From assembly GCA_947498415.1 (NCBI GenBank), contig CANMKB010000002.1, forward strand, positions 496,001-560,000: DNA of 64,000 nt, given 5' to 3'. The DNA is from an uncultured Paracoccaceae bacterium (GTDB taxonomy: Bacteria; Pseudomonadota; Alphaproteobacteria; Rhodobacterales; Rhodobacteraceae). Shown here one piece after another: positions 1-8,737 of this stretch. A program made the position numbers and the translations under genes. Position 1 is the first letter of the stretch. Each line of letters opens with the position of its first letter. The notes beneath the pieces are model-generated. The model did not search any database. It saw only the letters and a list, made by a program, of their open reading frames with translations, and had not been told where the DNA came from.

Positions 1-222
1 AGACGCGCCAGGCGCTTTGGCCAAACTCGCCTGAGCCCCCCAACCAATGGCCGCTGTCACCACAAACGTTGCAAAATGATAACCAAGGTTAGCCGGCAGA
101 GTCGCGCGAAAGCCGAACCTTGCGCCGTTGGCTGCAAAAAACAGATTGCCCGGCCCCGGGCTATAAGCGAGCGGAAACAGAAATAGGACAAGCGCGATCG
201 TGGTTTGAAACATGTGGGGCAT
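1..222 (-). CDS. LysE-family amino-acid exporter, N-terminal part only
   Basis: The 74 codons run from an ATG at 222 off the left window edge without a stop, so the gene is partial. The frame encodes a hydrophobic first helix followed by the typical LysE/RhtB N-terminal signature, an AYSPGPGNLFFAANGARFG stretch at residues 19-37 and a second helix (ANLGYHFATF). The family exports amino acids or related small molecules across the inner membrane, normally as about 200 residues with six helices. An internal ATG at 213 is an alternative start. The substrate cannot be told from this fragment. The 188 bp between it and the methyltransferase gene carry no recognisable gene. Confidence 0.8.
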   Translation of the reverse strand, partial: MPHMFQTTIALVLFLFPLAYSPGPGNLFFAANGARFGFRATLPANLGYHFATFVVTAAIGWGAQASLAKAPGAS

Positions 223-410
223 CCGTAATCAGAAAGCCCAATTTTGCAGAATGCGCCGCAGAACACCGACCCGGATCATGCGTAAACTGTTGGCGCGAAT
301 CTTATCGTATGTTGGCCAATTTGATTGCGCGGAGATCACAACACAGTCCTAACGGCTGCGTTGGCTCGCTTGCCAAAAGTGAAAGATAACTCCCTACACC
401 CGAACAGGCC

Positions 411-1376
411 TTACTCTGCCGCCATCTTTGTGTTTTCCAGCTCTTCCATTTTTCCAAGCGTCACGCGCAGGCTTTTGCCAAGGTGCCAGGCAAGCACTGG
501 CGGCACCGCGTTGCCGATCATGCGTTCGGTTTCACGCAGGCGGGCCTTGAACATGAAATTATCCGGGAAGGTCTGAAAGCGAGCGGCCTCTCGCATCGAG
601 ATACGACGCGGTAATTTGTAATGGAACTGATTGTTCCCGTGGCATTCCGCCCGGATCGTATGAGAGGTTTTGTTTGGATCAAGCTTACGACCACCTTGAT
701 CGCTGCTTTTGCGCGCCAAAGACCAGATGTGGCTGTAGTCAGCGTCTTGCTCGAGGTTTTCAAGATCTTTGATCGCCTTGGACGACGTAATCCAGGTGTC
801 TTTGTTCAAGAATGGCACAGGCGGTTCAAAGGCAACCGCACCGTTTTTCACGCCCACGATAAACACCCTCTCGCGGCGCTGTGGCACCCCATAATCCGCA
901 GCGTGATACAGCTGATAGGTCACCGTGTACCCAAGTGCAGAGAAATCTTTCAGCACCTGCGCCAGAGACTCTTCGTTATATTTATAGAGCAATCCACGCA
1001 CGTTTTCGGCGACAAACATTTTCGGCTGCAATTTTTCAACAGCATCGACCATGGCGCGATACAGGCCACTGCGTGCCCCGGCCACACCGGCGCGTTTGCC
1101 ATTGATGGAAATATCTTGGCATGGGAACCCACCAACCACCAAATCACAGGCATCCGGCAGGGAATCAAAATGATCCCACACACTGCCCTCTAAAATGTCG
1201 TGCTTGAGGTTGGCTCGATAAGTATCGCAGGCATACTTGTTGAGATCGTTCGCCCAGATGATTTGAAACGGCTGTTTGGCGAATGTTTTACCCAAAAACT
1301 CGAAGCCACCCAAGAGCCCAAGATCCATGCCGCCGCACCCGCTAAACATAGAGACGACCTTAATCTTTCGGCCCAT
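411..1376 (-). CDS. C5-cytosine DNA methyltransferase of a type II R-M system
   Basis: This enzyme transfers a methyl group from S-adenosylmethionine to C5 of cytosine at a specific site and would protect host DNA from the nuclease encoded just upstream. Visible family motifs are motif I FSGCGGMDLG (residues 11-20), motif IV GGFPCQDIS with catalytic Cys86, motif VI ENV (124-126), motif VIII QRRERVF (166-172) and the C-terminal motif IX/X block (RMIGNAVPP). The target-recognition region lies between VIII and IX. The ATG at 1376 is preferred because GGAGGA lies five bases upstream of it; an in-frame ATG at 1394 would add six residues. At 321 aa it is a compact monospecific enzyme. The recognition sequence cannot be read from the protein. 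Confidence 0.93.
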   Translation of the reverse strand: MGRKIKVVSMFSGCGGMDLGLLGGFEFLGKTFAKQPFQIIWANDLNKYACDTYRANLKHDILEGSVWDHFDSLPDACDLVVGGFPCQDISINGKRAGVAGARSGLYRAMVDAVEKLQPKMFVAENVRGLLYKYNEESLAQVLKDFSALGYTVTYQLYHAADYGVPQRRERVFIVGVKNGAVAFEPPVPFLNKDTWITSSKAIKDLENLEQDADYSHIWSLARKSSDQGGRKLDPNKTSHTIRAECHGNNQFHYKLPRRISMREAARFQTFPDNFMFKARLRETERMIGNAVPPVLAWHLGKSLRVTLGKMEELENTKMAAE

Positions 1377-1422
1377 CTGCTCCTCCGAACTCATCCAGTG
1401 TCACTTCTTATGAGCGACTTGG

Positions 1423-2439
1423 TTAAACTTTCCCTTGTTCCTCTAGGAACAGCTCTTCTGACGGGGTCCAATCCGCGGCAAAGTAATCCGCGTGTTTGAG
1501 CCATTCCAGAATGCGTTCCGAAGGTTTGGGCACCCTTCCCCAATACTCCAAAAAGAGCGCATCCTCAAGATATTGTGCCGCCTCTCGCATCTCTTCCTGT
1601 ATCCTGTGAGTAGCGTCGCGCACAAAGTTGCCCGTTGCTCCGTTTTCTCCGACGCTGCCCGCCGAAAAAAAATCACGGGTTTGATGGGCCAAGATGCCCC
1701 GGTAGGTCATGAAATACATGGCCACATCGACATAGGCGTCTTTCTTATGTTTTGATCTTGAGGGGCTGAAAACCTTTGGGATCAACAAGGTGGCCTCGGC
1801 CCGGATCGCTTTCTTTTCCTCAGCGCTCAGCTGAAGAATTGACCGCACCTCGAGCGGCAAAGAGTGCCCGCTGTCATCGATGTCTTTGTCTTCCAGCCAC
1901 CACAGCCGTTCGCCCGGTTTCAAACGCCCCCGCGCATAATCACGGATATAGGGCATCTTTTCGTGCATCGGGCGCTGGCGGAACTCGTCGTAAGAGGTGC
2001 CCATTTGCGCAAATAGCGATTTTTCGGTGCCGATCTCGATCTCAAATCTGGGCACATGGCTGGTTCTGACATGCATGATCGAGTCGCCATAGCTTGCCCA
2101 TTTCACCTCTGGGGTGCCGCCAAACTTTCCGTAGACCACATAGATATGTTCAACATTTAGCGCCCGCTGTCCTTCGGACACAGAGTTTGCGATACAACGC
2201 CAACTGTCTTTTTCGGTGGCTTTGACCTCTGCACCGAATTTCCCCACCACAATATCGGGAAACCCCTGATCAATATCCGGCGCGGCCTCTTCGCCCGTGC
2301 CAGCAAGCATTTCGCTCATGACGGTGCGCACACGTTTTTCAAACACGCTTGGCTTATGATGCGCCGTGCTTTCCCGCGCCTCACGGGTCAAACGTTGGCA
2401 CAGTTGCTCAAGTAGCGCTTCAAAATCGTCTTGTGTCAC
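1423..2439 (-). CDS. Probable type II restriction endonuclease (PD-(D/E)XK fold)
   Basis: The 338-aa protein is encoded 46 bp upstream of the cytosine methyltransferase on the same strand, the classic layout of a type II restriction-modification pair. A PD-(D/E)XK-like catalytic motif is visible: FPDIVVG with Asp62, then AEVKAT with Glu71 and Lys73. The N-terminal 40 residues are charged and helical. The rest shows no family signature I can name, which is usual for restriction enzymes. The start codon is GTG at 2439, with only a weak ribosome-binding site. Function is inferred from motif plus neighbour. Specificity is unknown, and it may be an isoschizomer of a described family not recognisable by eye. 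Confidence 0.75.
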   Translation of the reverse strand: MTQDDFEALLEQLCQRLTREARESTAHHKPSVFEKRVRTVMSEMLAGTGEEAAPDIDQGFPDIVVGKFGAEVKATEKDSWRCIANSVSEGQRALNVEHIYVVYGKFGGTPEVKWASYGDSIMHVRTSHVPRFEIEIGTEKSLFAQMGTSYDEFRQRPMHEKMPYIRDYARGRLKPGERLWWLEDKDIDDSGHSLPLEVRSILQLSAEEKKAIRAEATLLIPKVFSPSRSKHKKDAYVDVAMYFMTYRGILAHQTRDFFSAGSVGENGATGNFVRDATHRIQEEMREAAQYLEDALFLEYWGRVPKPSERILEWLKHADYFAADWTPSEELFLEEQGKV

Positions 2440-2465
2440 GAGGTCTCGCTTTGTTTTGTTTTCCG

Positions 2466-3029
2466 CTAAGAGCGCAGGAATTCGCGTATCCCGCTTTCGG
2501 TCACAATCATATCAAGCGGTTGGTCTGTGGCTTCCAAGGGTAGATTTTCAGCCTCTTGTGCATCAAACGCAAAGCCGATCGCCAAGGTCGCGCGACGCGC
2601 CCGCAGCCGTTCGAGCGTGCGGTCGTAAAAACCGCCGCCATAGCCCAAACGCCCACCATTTGCGTCAAAAGCCACAAGTGGCACGATCACGATTTCTGGA
2701 TCAATAAAGTCATCAACCTCGGGCACTTTTGCCCCAAAGGGCCCCTCGCGCAAAGCCATGTCAGGCTCCCACCTTGAAAACTCTAGAGGTCGCCCCGCCC
2801 CTTGGATCACCGGTACGCAGACCGGCCCGTGCGCGGCAGCTTCGGCCATGGCCGGCAGCGGATTAATCTCTGTTCGGATGGGCATAAAGCCCGACAATGG
2901 CACACCGCGATAGCCCGCCAAAACTTCAGACAGATGCGCCGACTGGCCGGGGCCAGCGGCATCAAATGCTTGTTTGCGACGGGCAAACCCTGCCTTGCGC
3001 GCAACCGCTTTGATTTCACTCAGATCCAT
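2466..3029 (-). CDS. 5-formyltetrahydrofolate cyclo-ligase
   Basis: This 187-aa enzyme converts 5-formyl-THF plus ATP to 5,10-methenyl-THF, returning the storage folate to one-carbon metabolism in the cytoplasm. Characteristic features are the basic N-terminus with ARKAGFARRKQAF, the central VPLVAFD segment and the ATP/folate-binding GYGGGFYDRTLERLR signature. The length fits the family. An AGGA Shine-Dalgarno lies upstream of the ATG. It sits nine bases downstream of mgtE on the same strand, so the two are probably cotranscribed. I saw no 6S RNA next to it, although that RNA adjoins this gene in enterobacteria. Confidence 0.92.
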   Translation of the reverse strand: MDLSEIKAVARKAGFARRKQAFDAAGPGQSAHLSEVLAGYRGVPLSGFMPIRTEINPLPAMAEAAAHGPVCVPVIQGAGRPLEFSRWEPDMALREGPFGAKVPEVDDFIDPEIVIVPLVAFDANGGRLGYGGGFYDRTLERLRARRATLAIGFAFDAQEAENLPLEATDQPLDMIVTESGIREFLRS

Positions 3030-3037
3030 GGAACATC

Positions 3038-4435
3038 CTAAAGCAGAACCGCCCCTGCAAGCGCAAGAAAGGCAAAGAAACCAACTACATCCGTGACCGT
3101 TGTCACAAAGGCGCCGGACGCCAATGCTGGGTCAACGCCAATCTTTTCAAGCAACACCGGAATGCCCGTTCCCGCAAGCCCAGCCACGACAAGATTGATC
3201 ACCATCGCGACAGCAATCACGACGCCCAACAGAGGGGATCCAAACCAGATCACCCCTACAATCCCCATCACAACCGCAAACACAAAACCATTCACCAACC
3301 CCACAAGCACCTCACGGCGGATCACGCGCCAGACATTGGCGCCGGTCAAGTCTTTGGTCGCAATCGCGCGCACCGCAACAGTCAGCGACTGCGTGCCAGC
3401 GTTGCCGCCCATCGATGCAACGATCGGCATCAGCACCGCAAGCGCCACATATTGCGCGATTGTCGCCTCGAATTGAGCAATCACCAAAGACGCCAAAATG
3501 GCCGTCACAAGGTTCACAGCAAGCCACGGTAAACGTTGCCGCGTGGTTTCGATCACCCGATCTGACAAAGAGCTTTCTTCGCCAACACCGGCCAGACGCA
3601 GAATGTCTTCTTCGTGTTCCTCATCCAGAACGCCCATCGCATCATCAATTGTGATGACGCCGACCAACCGATCATCTTCGTCCACAACCGGGGCTGAGAT
3701 CAGGTGATATTGGTTAAACGCATAGGCCACATCCGCCTCGTCCTGCGTGACGGGGATTACCTGAAACATCTCTTCGGATAGGTTTTTAAGGGCCGTTGTA
3801 CGGGTTGCGCCCATGATTTTGCCCAAGGTCACATTCGCGACGGGTCGCAGGCGTGGGTCGACGAGGATGACGTGATAGAATTGTTCTGGCAATTCTTCGG
3901 CATCACGCATGTAGTCGATGGCATCACCCACCGTCCAATGCGCTGGTGCCATCACCGTTTCGCGCTGCATCAAACGACCGGCAGAGAACTCTGGGTAGTT
4001 CAGGGCCTGCTCGACCGCGACACGATCAGAGGCTTCGAGCGCATCCAGAATGGCCTCTTGTTGCGGCTCATCCAAATCTTCGACAAGGTCGACAACATCG
4101 TCGCTTTCCATGTCGCGTACTGCTTCGGCCAATGTTTCTGGCCTTAGAACCGAGATAACCTCTTCGCGAATACTTTCATCAAGTTCGGATAGGATCTCAC
4201 CGTCAAACTCTTGATCATAAAGCTGAATCAGGCGGCGGCGATCATGGGAATTGATCTGCTCAAACAGGTCAGCGATGTCGGCCGCGTGCATCGGCTCTAT
4301 CAGTTCAAGAAGTTGCCCACGGTCTGATGATTCTACGGCGTACAGCACCGCTGCTACATTTTTGCGATCTAGAATGTAGGCATCATCTTCGTCGAGTTCC
4401 GGCTCAGGGGTGAACTGATCTTGTAGCTCGGTCAT
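3038..4435 (-). CDS. mgtE: MgtE-type magnesium transporter
   Basis: This is an inner-membrane Mg2+ channel of 465 aa. The order is that of the family: an acidic helical N domain (about residues 20-130), a CBS pair (about 135-255, including PVVDEDDRLVGVITIDD), a plug helix, and five transmembrane helices from about 285 to the end. The family signature PIVASMGGNAGTQSLTV lies at the second pore helix. The cytosolic N and CBS domains close the pore when Mg2+ is high. The ATG at 4435 was chosen because AGGGG lies about seven bases upstream; an ATG at 4450 is also in frame. The 5-formyl-THF cyclo-ligase gene follows after eight bases. Confidence 0.95.
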   Translation of the reverse strand: MTELQDQFTPEPELDEDDAYILDRKNVAAVLYAVESSDRGQLLELIEPMHAADIADLFEQINSHDRRRLIQLYDQEFDGEILSELDESIREEVISVLRPETLAEAVRDMESDDVVDLVEDLDEPQQEAILDALEASDRVAVEQALNYPEFSAGRLMQRETVMAPAHWTVGDAIDYMRDAEELPEQFYHVILVDPRLRPVANVTLGKIMGATRTTALKNLSEEMFQVIPVTQDEADVAYAFNQYHLISAPVVDEDDRLVGVITIDDAMGVLDEEHEEDILRLAGVGEESSLSDRVIETTRQRLPWLAVNLVTAILASLVIAQFEATIAQYVALAVLMPIVASMGGNAGTQSLTVAVRAIATKDLTGANVWRVIRREVLVGLVNGFVFAVVMGIVGVIWFGSPLLGVVIAVAMVINLVVAGLAGTGIPVLLEKIGVDPALASGAFVTTVTDVVGFFAFLALAGAVLL

Positions 4436-4450
4436 CCTGGCGCCCCTCAT

Positions 4451-4672
4451 GTAGCTCGGTCTTTTGTCGTGAACATATTAGAAGGCAGTGCGAAAACTCA
4501 ATGGCGAAGCGACAGCGATGCCTTTGGATTAGGCGATTTTCTTTGAAAATGCGAAGCTGCCTAAGAAAAAGCCAGGCTACTCTCGCCTTGGGCGCGCGAT
4601 ATACAGCCCATTGGCGTGTCAGAATTTACTCCGCCCATGCATCAGGTTACGCTAGCCCAGAGAGAGGTCGTT
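4451..4672. other. Divergent intergenic region mgtE / guanine deaminase
   Basis: These 220 bases separate two divergent genes and should hold both promoters. I could not pick a convincing -35/-10 pair, and no Mg2+-sensing leader or purine riboswitch is recognisable. The guanine-deaminase frame extends upstream to an ATG at 4616, but the ribosome-binding site favours the start at 4673. Confidence 0.3.
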
Positions 4673-5971
4673 ATGAGTGACGCATCCAATACCACTTTGC
4701 TGCTAGGGCAAACGATTCAATTCACCGGGCATCCGTTCCAAATGCCAGTGGATCAAGCTGTTGTTCATGAACCGCGTGGCGGGGTTTTGCTGCGCGACGG
4801 GGTGATCGCGGCTGTGGGAGACGCTGATACGCTGCGGGCGTTGCACCCTTTGTCGCCCTGTATTGACTACGGAAAGGGCGTGATCATGGCCGGGTTTGTC
4901 GATGCTCATGTGCATTATCCACAAACTGCCATCATCGCGAGTTGGGGCAAACGGCTGATTGATTGGCTCAACAGCTATACCTTCCCCGAAGAAATGCGGT
5001 TTGGCAGCAAAACCTATGCTACTGAAATTGCCGAGCGCTATCTTGATCTGACCAAGGCGCATGGCACCACCACAGTTGTCAGCTTTGGCACCGTTCATCC
5101 GGTTTCGGTAGATGCATTTTTCGAAGCGGCGCAGGCACGTGGCCAAAGGGTGATCGCCGGTAAAACCTGTATGGATCGAAACGCACCTGACGATCTTCAA
5201 GACACACCACAAACGGCCTATGATGACAGCAAGCGCCTGATTGAAAACTGGCATGGCGTGGATCGGATCAGCTACGCCATCACACCAAGGTTTTCCCCCA
5301 CGTCCTCTCCCGAACAACTGCATACGCTGGGGGCGCTTTGGAAAGAACACCCAGAGTGTTTGATGCAAACGCATTTGTCAGAGCAAACAGACGAAATCGA
5401 ATGGGTGCAATCGCTTTATCCCGAGGCGCGGGATTATCTGGATACCTATGAAATGTTTGGTCTTTTAGGTGCGCGAGGGATATATGGTCATGCCATTCAC
5501 CTCACCCCAAGGGAACGCGCGAAACTTAAGGATTTTGGCGCTGGTTTGGTGCATTGCCCCACCTCGAATACGTTTATTGGCTCTGGCCTGTTTGACATGG
5601 CGGGCCTGATGGCCGAGGGCCAACGCGTGGGTTTGGCCACAGACACCGGCGGCGGTTCAAGCTTTTCGATGCTGCGCACGATGGCGGCGGCCTATGAAAT
5701 TGGCCAGTTGCGCCACACGCCCATGCATGCGGCACAATTGTTGTGGTTAGCAACGGTGGGTAGCGCCCAAACCCTGCATATGGAGGATCGTATCGGCAAT
5801 CTTGCCCCGGGCATGGAGGCCGATTTGATTGTGCTTGATCTTTCCTCGACTGACGCCATCGCGCAGCGCAGTGCCCGTGCCGAAGACATCTGGGAGGCCA
5901 TTTTCCCGACGATCATGATGGGAGACGATCGCGCCGTTCGCGCGGTTTGGATAAATGGAAAAGCGGTCTAG
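4673..5971 (+). CDS. guaD: Guanine deaminase
   Basis: This zinc amidohydrolase converts guanine to xanthine and ammonia. The start at 4673 (MSDASNTT) follows a GAGAGGTC ribosome-binding site; a start at 4616 would add 19 unconserved residues. The 432-aa protein shows the amidohydrolase metal ligands in VDAHVHYPQT, the MQTHLSEQTDEIEW segment of the guanine-deaminase subfamily, GHAIHLTPRE and the LATDTGGGSS Asp motif. It is convergent with, and overlaps by four bases, the CAP-domain gene, which is cotranscribed with a second purine deaminase. The two deaminases form a small purine-catabolic cluster. Xanthine oxidation genes are not in the window. Confidence 0.93.
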   Translation: MSDASNTTLLLGQTIQFTGHPFQMPVDQAVVHEPRGGVLLRDGVIAAVGDADTLRALHPLSPCIDYGKGVIMAGFVDAHVHYPQTAIIASWGKRLIDWLNSYTFPEEMRFGSKTYATEIAERYLDLTKAHGTTTVVSFGTVHPVSVDAFFEAAQARGQRVIAGKTCMDRNAPDDLQDTPQTAYDDSKRLIENWHGVDRISYAITPRFSPTSSPEQLHTLGALWKEHPECLMQTHLSEQTDEIEWVQSLYPEARDYLDTYEMFGLLGARGIYGHAIHLTPRERAKLKDFGAGLVHCPTSNTFIGSGLFDMAGLMAEGQRVGLATDTGGGSSFSMLRTMAAAYEIGQLRHTPMHAAQLLWLATVGSAQTLHMEDRIGNLAPGMEADLIVLDLSSTDAIAQRSARAEDIWEAIFPTIMMGDDRAVRAVWINGKAV

Positions 5972-6417
5972 CATCCGTCGCTCCCCAAAACCATAACCCA
6001 CAAATTGCCTTGGCCCCGGGTCACTCCAATCTCTGTGACGTCTCGATCCAGCAGGTTTTCACGGTGACCATGTGAGTTGATCCATCCGCGTAACACACCG
6101 CGTGGTGTACGGTGCCCCATCGCAATATTTTCAGCAATCACGCAATAACGGTAACCGCCGCGCGCGGCACGCTGCCCGACATGTGATCCATCCGATCCAG
6201 TATGAGAAAAGAAGCGATTTCGCCCCATATCGCGCCCGTGGCGCTCTGCCACTTGTTCCAACAAGCCTGACACCCGCAAAGGGGGCAACCCATGTTGGGC
6301 GCGATATCGATTGGTCAGCTGCGCGACGTCGCGCGCAGGCTCCGCAGTAACGGGAGGTGTGGTTATAGCCAGGCCAAGAACCAACGCCCCGAAAAGGATA
6401 CATCCCTTTCCGAACAT
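5968..6417 (-). CDS. Secreted CAP-domain (SCP/PR-1 family) protein
   Basis: This 149-aa protein has an N-terminal signal peptide (MFGKGCILFGALVLGLAI) followed by a CAP domain: LTNRYRAQHGLPPL, AERHGRDMGRNRFFSHTG, AENIAMGH and GWINSHGHRENLLD are the four standard CAP blocks. Bacterial CAP proteins are exported, and few have a defined activity. The ATG at 6417 overlaps the upstream stop as TAATG and is preceded by GGAGA, so its translation is coupled to the purine deaminase; an ATG at 6447 would remove the signal peptide from the N-terminus. Operon membership with a cytoplasmic deaminase is odd and gives no clear functional clue. Confidence 0.85.
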   Translation of the reverse strand: MFGKGCILFGALVLGLAITTPPVTAEPARDVAQLTNRYRAQHGLPPLRVSGLLEQVAERHGRDMGRNRFFSHTGSDGSHVGQRAARGGYRYCVIAENIAMGHRTPRGVLRGWINSHGHRENLLDRDVTEIGVTRGQGNLWVMVLGSDGC

Positions 6418-7757
6418 TAGAATTTCTCCAACAAGGCCCCCACGCATTTAGTTTGACGATCAAGTGTTAACGGCAGGTTGACAGATAAAATCCTACCTTC
6501 TTTGACAATCTGTCGTCCTTCTACAAATAAATTATGTGCTTTTTGTGGCCCCGCTAGCACCAGTGCAGCCGGGTCCCAACTGCCTGCGCTTTCGATGCCA
6601 CTGACATCCCACATCGCAATATCAGCGCGTTTTCCAACAGCGATCTGCCCGCAATCATCACGCCCCAGCACCTCAGCACCACCACGCGTCGCGATCTCTA
6701 GTGCTTCATCAGCAGACATCGCATCGGCGCCATTGGCCACCCGCTGCAACAGCATTGATTGCCGCGCTTCAGACATTAGGTTGCCCACGTCGTTGCTGGC
6801 AGACCCATCCACGCCAAGCCCCAACGGCACACCGGCATCCCGCATCTGGCGCACCGGTGCGATGCCCGACCCAAGACGGCAGTTTGAACAAGGACAATGC
6901 GCAACGCCGGTTTTACTTTTGGCAAATAGATCAATCTCTTGCCCGTCCAACTTAACGCAATGTGCATGCCACACATCATCGCCCGTCCATCCTAATTCTT
7001 CGGCATATTGACCCGGCCGACAGCCAAAAGTTTCAAGTGAATAGGCGATGTCTTCGTCGTTTTCGGCAAGGTGCGTGTGCAACATCACGCCCTTGTCGCG
7101 CGCAAGCAATGCGGTTTGGCGCATCAGGTCACGGCTGACGGAAAATGGCGAACAGGGAGCAAGGCCCACACGGCACATCGATCCCTCAGATGGATCATGA
7201 AAAGCGTCCACAACGCGGATCATGTCTTCAAGAATATACTCTTCACGTTCCACCAATGCGTCTGGCGGTAACCCCCCCAGGCTTTCACCAATGCTCATCG
7301 CGCCGCGCGTTGGTTGAAAGCGCAAGCCAATCTCTTGTGCGGCGGCAATTGTATCTTCCAGACGTGCGCCATTTGGATAGAGATACAGATGATCAGAGGT
7401 CAGCGTGCAGCCAGATAGCGCAAGCTCTGCCAATCCGACCAAAGCCGATACATGCATTTCTTCGGGGCCAAACTGCGCCCAAATGGGATAAAGCGTTTTG
7501 AGCCACCCAAACAAAAGCGCATTTTGTGCACCAGGCACCGCCCGTGTCAGTGTTTGGTAAAGGTGGTGATGCGTGTTTACGAGCCCGGGAGTGACGACAC
7601 ATCCCTCGCCTGACACAACCTCACCCTTTGTTGTAAGCCCCTGCCCCACTTCGACAATCATACCATTGCGGATCAAGACATCTGCGCCAGCCAAGCGGCG
7701 GCGATCATCATCCATTGTGATGACAAAATCTGCATTTTGAATAAGACGTTCTGGCAT
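6417..7757 (-). CDS. 8-oxoguanine deaminase / hydroxydechloroatrazine ethylaminohydrolase-like amidohydrolase
   Basis: This 446-aa member of the amidohydrolase superfamily, group TrzN/AtzB/8-oxoguanine deaminase, would convert 8-oxoguanine to urate plus ammonia. Motifs: NTHHHLYQTLTR (first metal-binding block), HTHLAENDEDI, GVAHCPCSNCRLGSG and GLGVDGSASND. The NCRLGSG and LAENDED segments are typical of the 8-oxoguanine deaminase branch, but substrate assignment from sequence alone is provisional. MPERLIQNAD at 7757 was taken as start; an ATG at 7808 would add 17 residues. It heads a two-gene operon with the CAP protein. Guanine deaminase lies convergent to it. Confidence 0.83.
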   Translation of the reverse strand: MPERLIQNADFVITMDDDRRRLAGADVLIRNGMIVEVGQGLTTKGEVVSGEGCVVTPGLVNTHHHLYQTLTRAVPGAQNALLFGWLKTLYPIWAQFGPEEMHVSALVGLAELALSGCTLTSDHLYLYPNGARLEDTIAAAQEIGLRFQPTRGAMSIGESLGGLPPDALVEREEYILEDMIRVVDAFHDPSEGSMCRVGLAPCSPFSVSRDLMRQTALLARDKGVMLHTHLAENDEDIAYSLETFGCRPGQYAEELGWTGDDVWHAHCVKLDGQEIDLFAKSKTGVAHCPCSNCRLGSGIAPVRQMRDAGVPLGLGVDGSASNDVGNLMSEARQSMLLQRVANGADAMSADEALEIATRGGAEVLGRDDCGQIAVGKRADIAMWDVSGIESAGSWDPAALVLAGPQKAHNLFVEGRQIVKEGRILSVNLPLTLDRQTKCVGALLEKF

Positions 7758-7888
7758 AGGCCCCCACACTTGTATCGCCCCGTTTCGGTGAGTGTGAGTG
7801 AAAGCCAACAGAAAGCGGGAAAAGGACTCGGCTTGTGGTTAGCTAACTAGAAGCTAACTCTCAATACAAGACTAAATCCTACATCCCT

Positions 7889-8689
7889 TTAATAACCCTT
7901 AAGAATATCGAGCGCTGCGGCATGGATTTCAGCATTTGCCGCGGCAATAGCACGGCCACCATTATGGGCCGGGCCGCCGGACCAATCGGTCACAATACCG
8001 CCCGAGGCCTCGACCACACCAATCGGGCCTTGGATATCATAAGAATTAAGCCCTGCTTCGATCACCAGATCCACTTGCCCACTGGCAACCAACGCATAGG
8101 CATAGCAATCCATCCCATAGCGCGTGAGGCGCGATTTAGAGGCTACGGCCTCAAATGCACGTCGTTCGATATCGGTTCCAACCTCTGGAAAGGTCGTAAA
8201 TACAATCGCGTCTTCGATCTTGGTGTTGGTTTTGGTGGAAAGCGGCTTTGTTCCATGCGGGCTGATGACTTCGGCAACACCAAACCCGCCAACAAACCGT
8301 TCCTGGATGTAAGGTTGATCAATCACACCCAGCACCGGGCCATTTTCATCAGAGGCTGCAATCAATACACCCCAGGTTGGGGTCCCGCTGATGAATCCCC
8401 GGGTGCCATCAATCGGATCAAGCACCCATGTGAGGCCAGATGAGCCCTCTTGTGCGCCATATTCTTCGCCTAGAATTGCATCTTGCGGCCGAAGTTTCGC
8501 CAACACATCGCGCATGGCACGTTCAGCCGCACGATCTGCTTCGGTGACAGGATCAAAACCATCGCTGAGTTTGTTGTCCGCCGCGAGATCAGTCTGGCGG
8601 AAAAACGGCAAAATGGCCGAGCGCGCCGCGTCGGCCATTTGATGAGCCACTGAAAGTAGCTCAGATCCATTCTGGATTTTATGTGTCAT
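7889..8689 (-). CDS. hisN: HisN-type histidinol-phosphatase / inositol monophosphatase family
   Basis: This Mg2+-dependent phosphatase has 266 aa. Signature segments are DPVTEADRAAER (residues 46-57), GEEYG for the first metal-binding acid pair, WVLDPIDGTRGFISG for the second, and SYDIQGPIGVVEASGG for the C-terminal Asp motif. The RGFISGTPTWG loop is typical of the HisN branch (histidinol-phosphate to histidinol) rather than SuhB. No other his gene is present in the window, so the substrate rests on subfamily resemblance. GGAGA precedes the ATG. It lies 48 bp downstream of the XRE regulator gene on the same strand. Confidence 0.85.
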   Translation of the reverse strand: MTHKIQNGSELLSVAHQMADAARSAILPFFRQTDLAADNKLSDGFDPVTEADRAAERAMRDVLAKLRPQDAILGEEYGAQEGSSGLTWVLDPIDGTRGFISGTPTWGVLIAASDENGPVLGVIDQPYIQERFVGGFGVAEVISPHGTKPLSTKTNTKIEDAIVFTTFPEVGTDIERRAFEAVASKSRLTRYGMDCYAYALVASGQVDLVIEAGLNSYDIQGPIGVVEASGGIVTDWSGGPAHNGGRAIAAANAEIHAAALDILKGY

Positions 8690-8737
8690 GCTGATCTCCG
8701 CCGGTTTAGCTCGCGCTACAACAGCACAGAGAAAAAC

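Noticed and set aside
621..1193. 190-codon plus-strand ORF
   Set aside because: Opposite strand of the well-supported methyltransferase gene.
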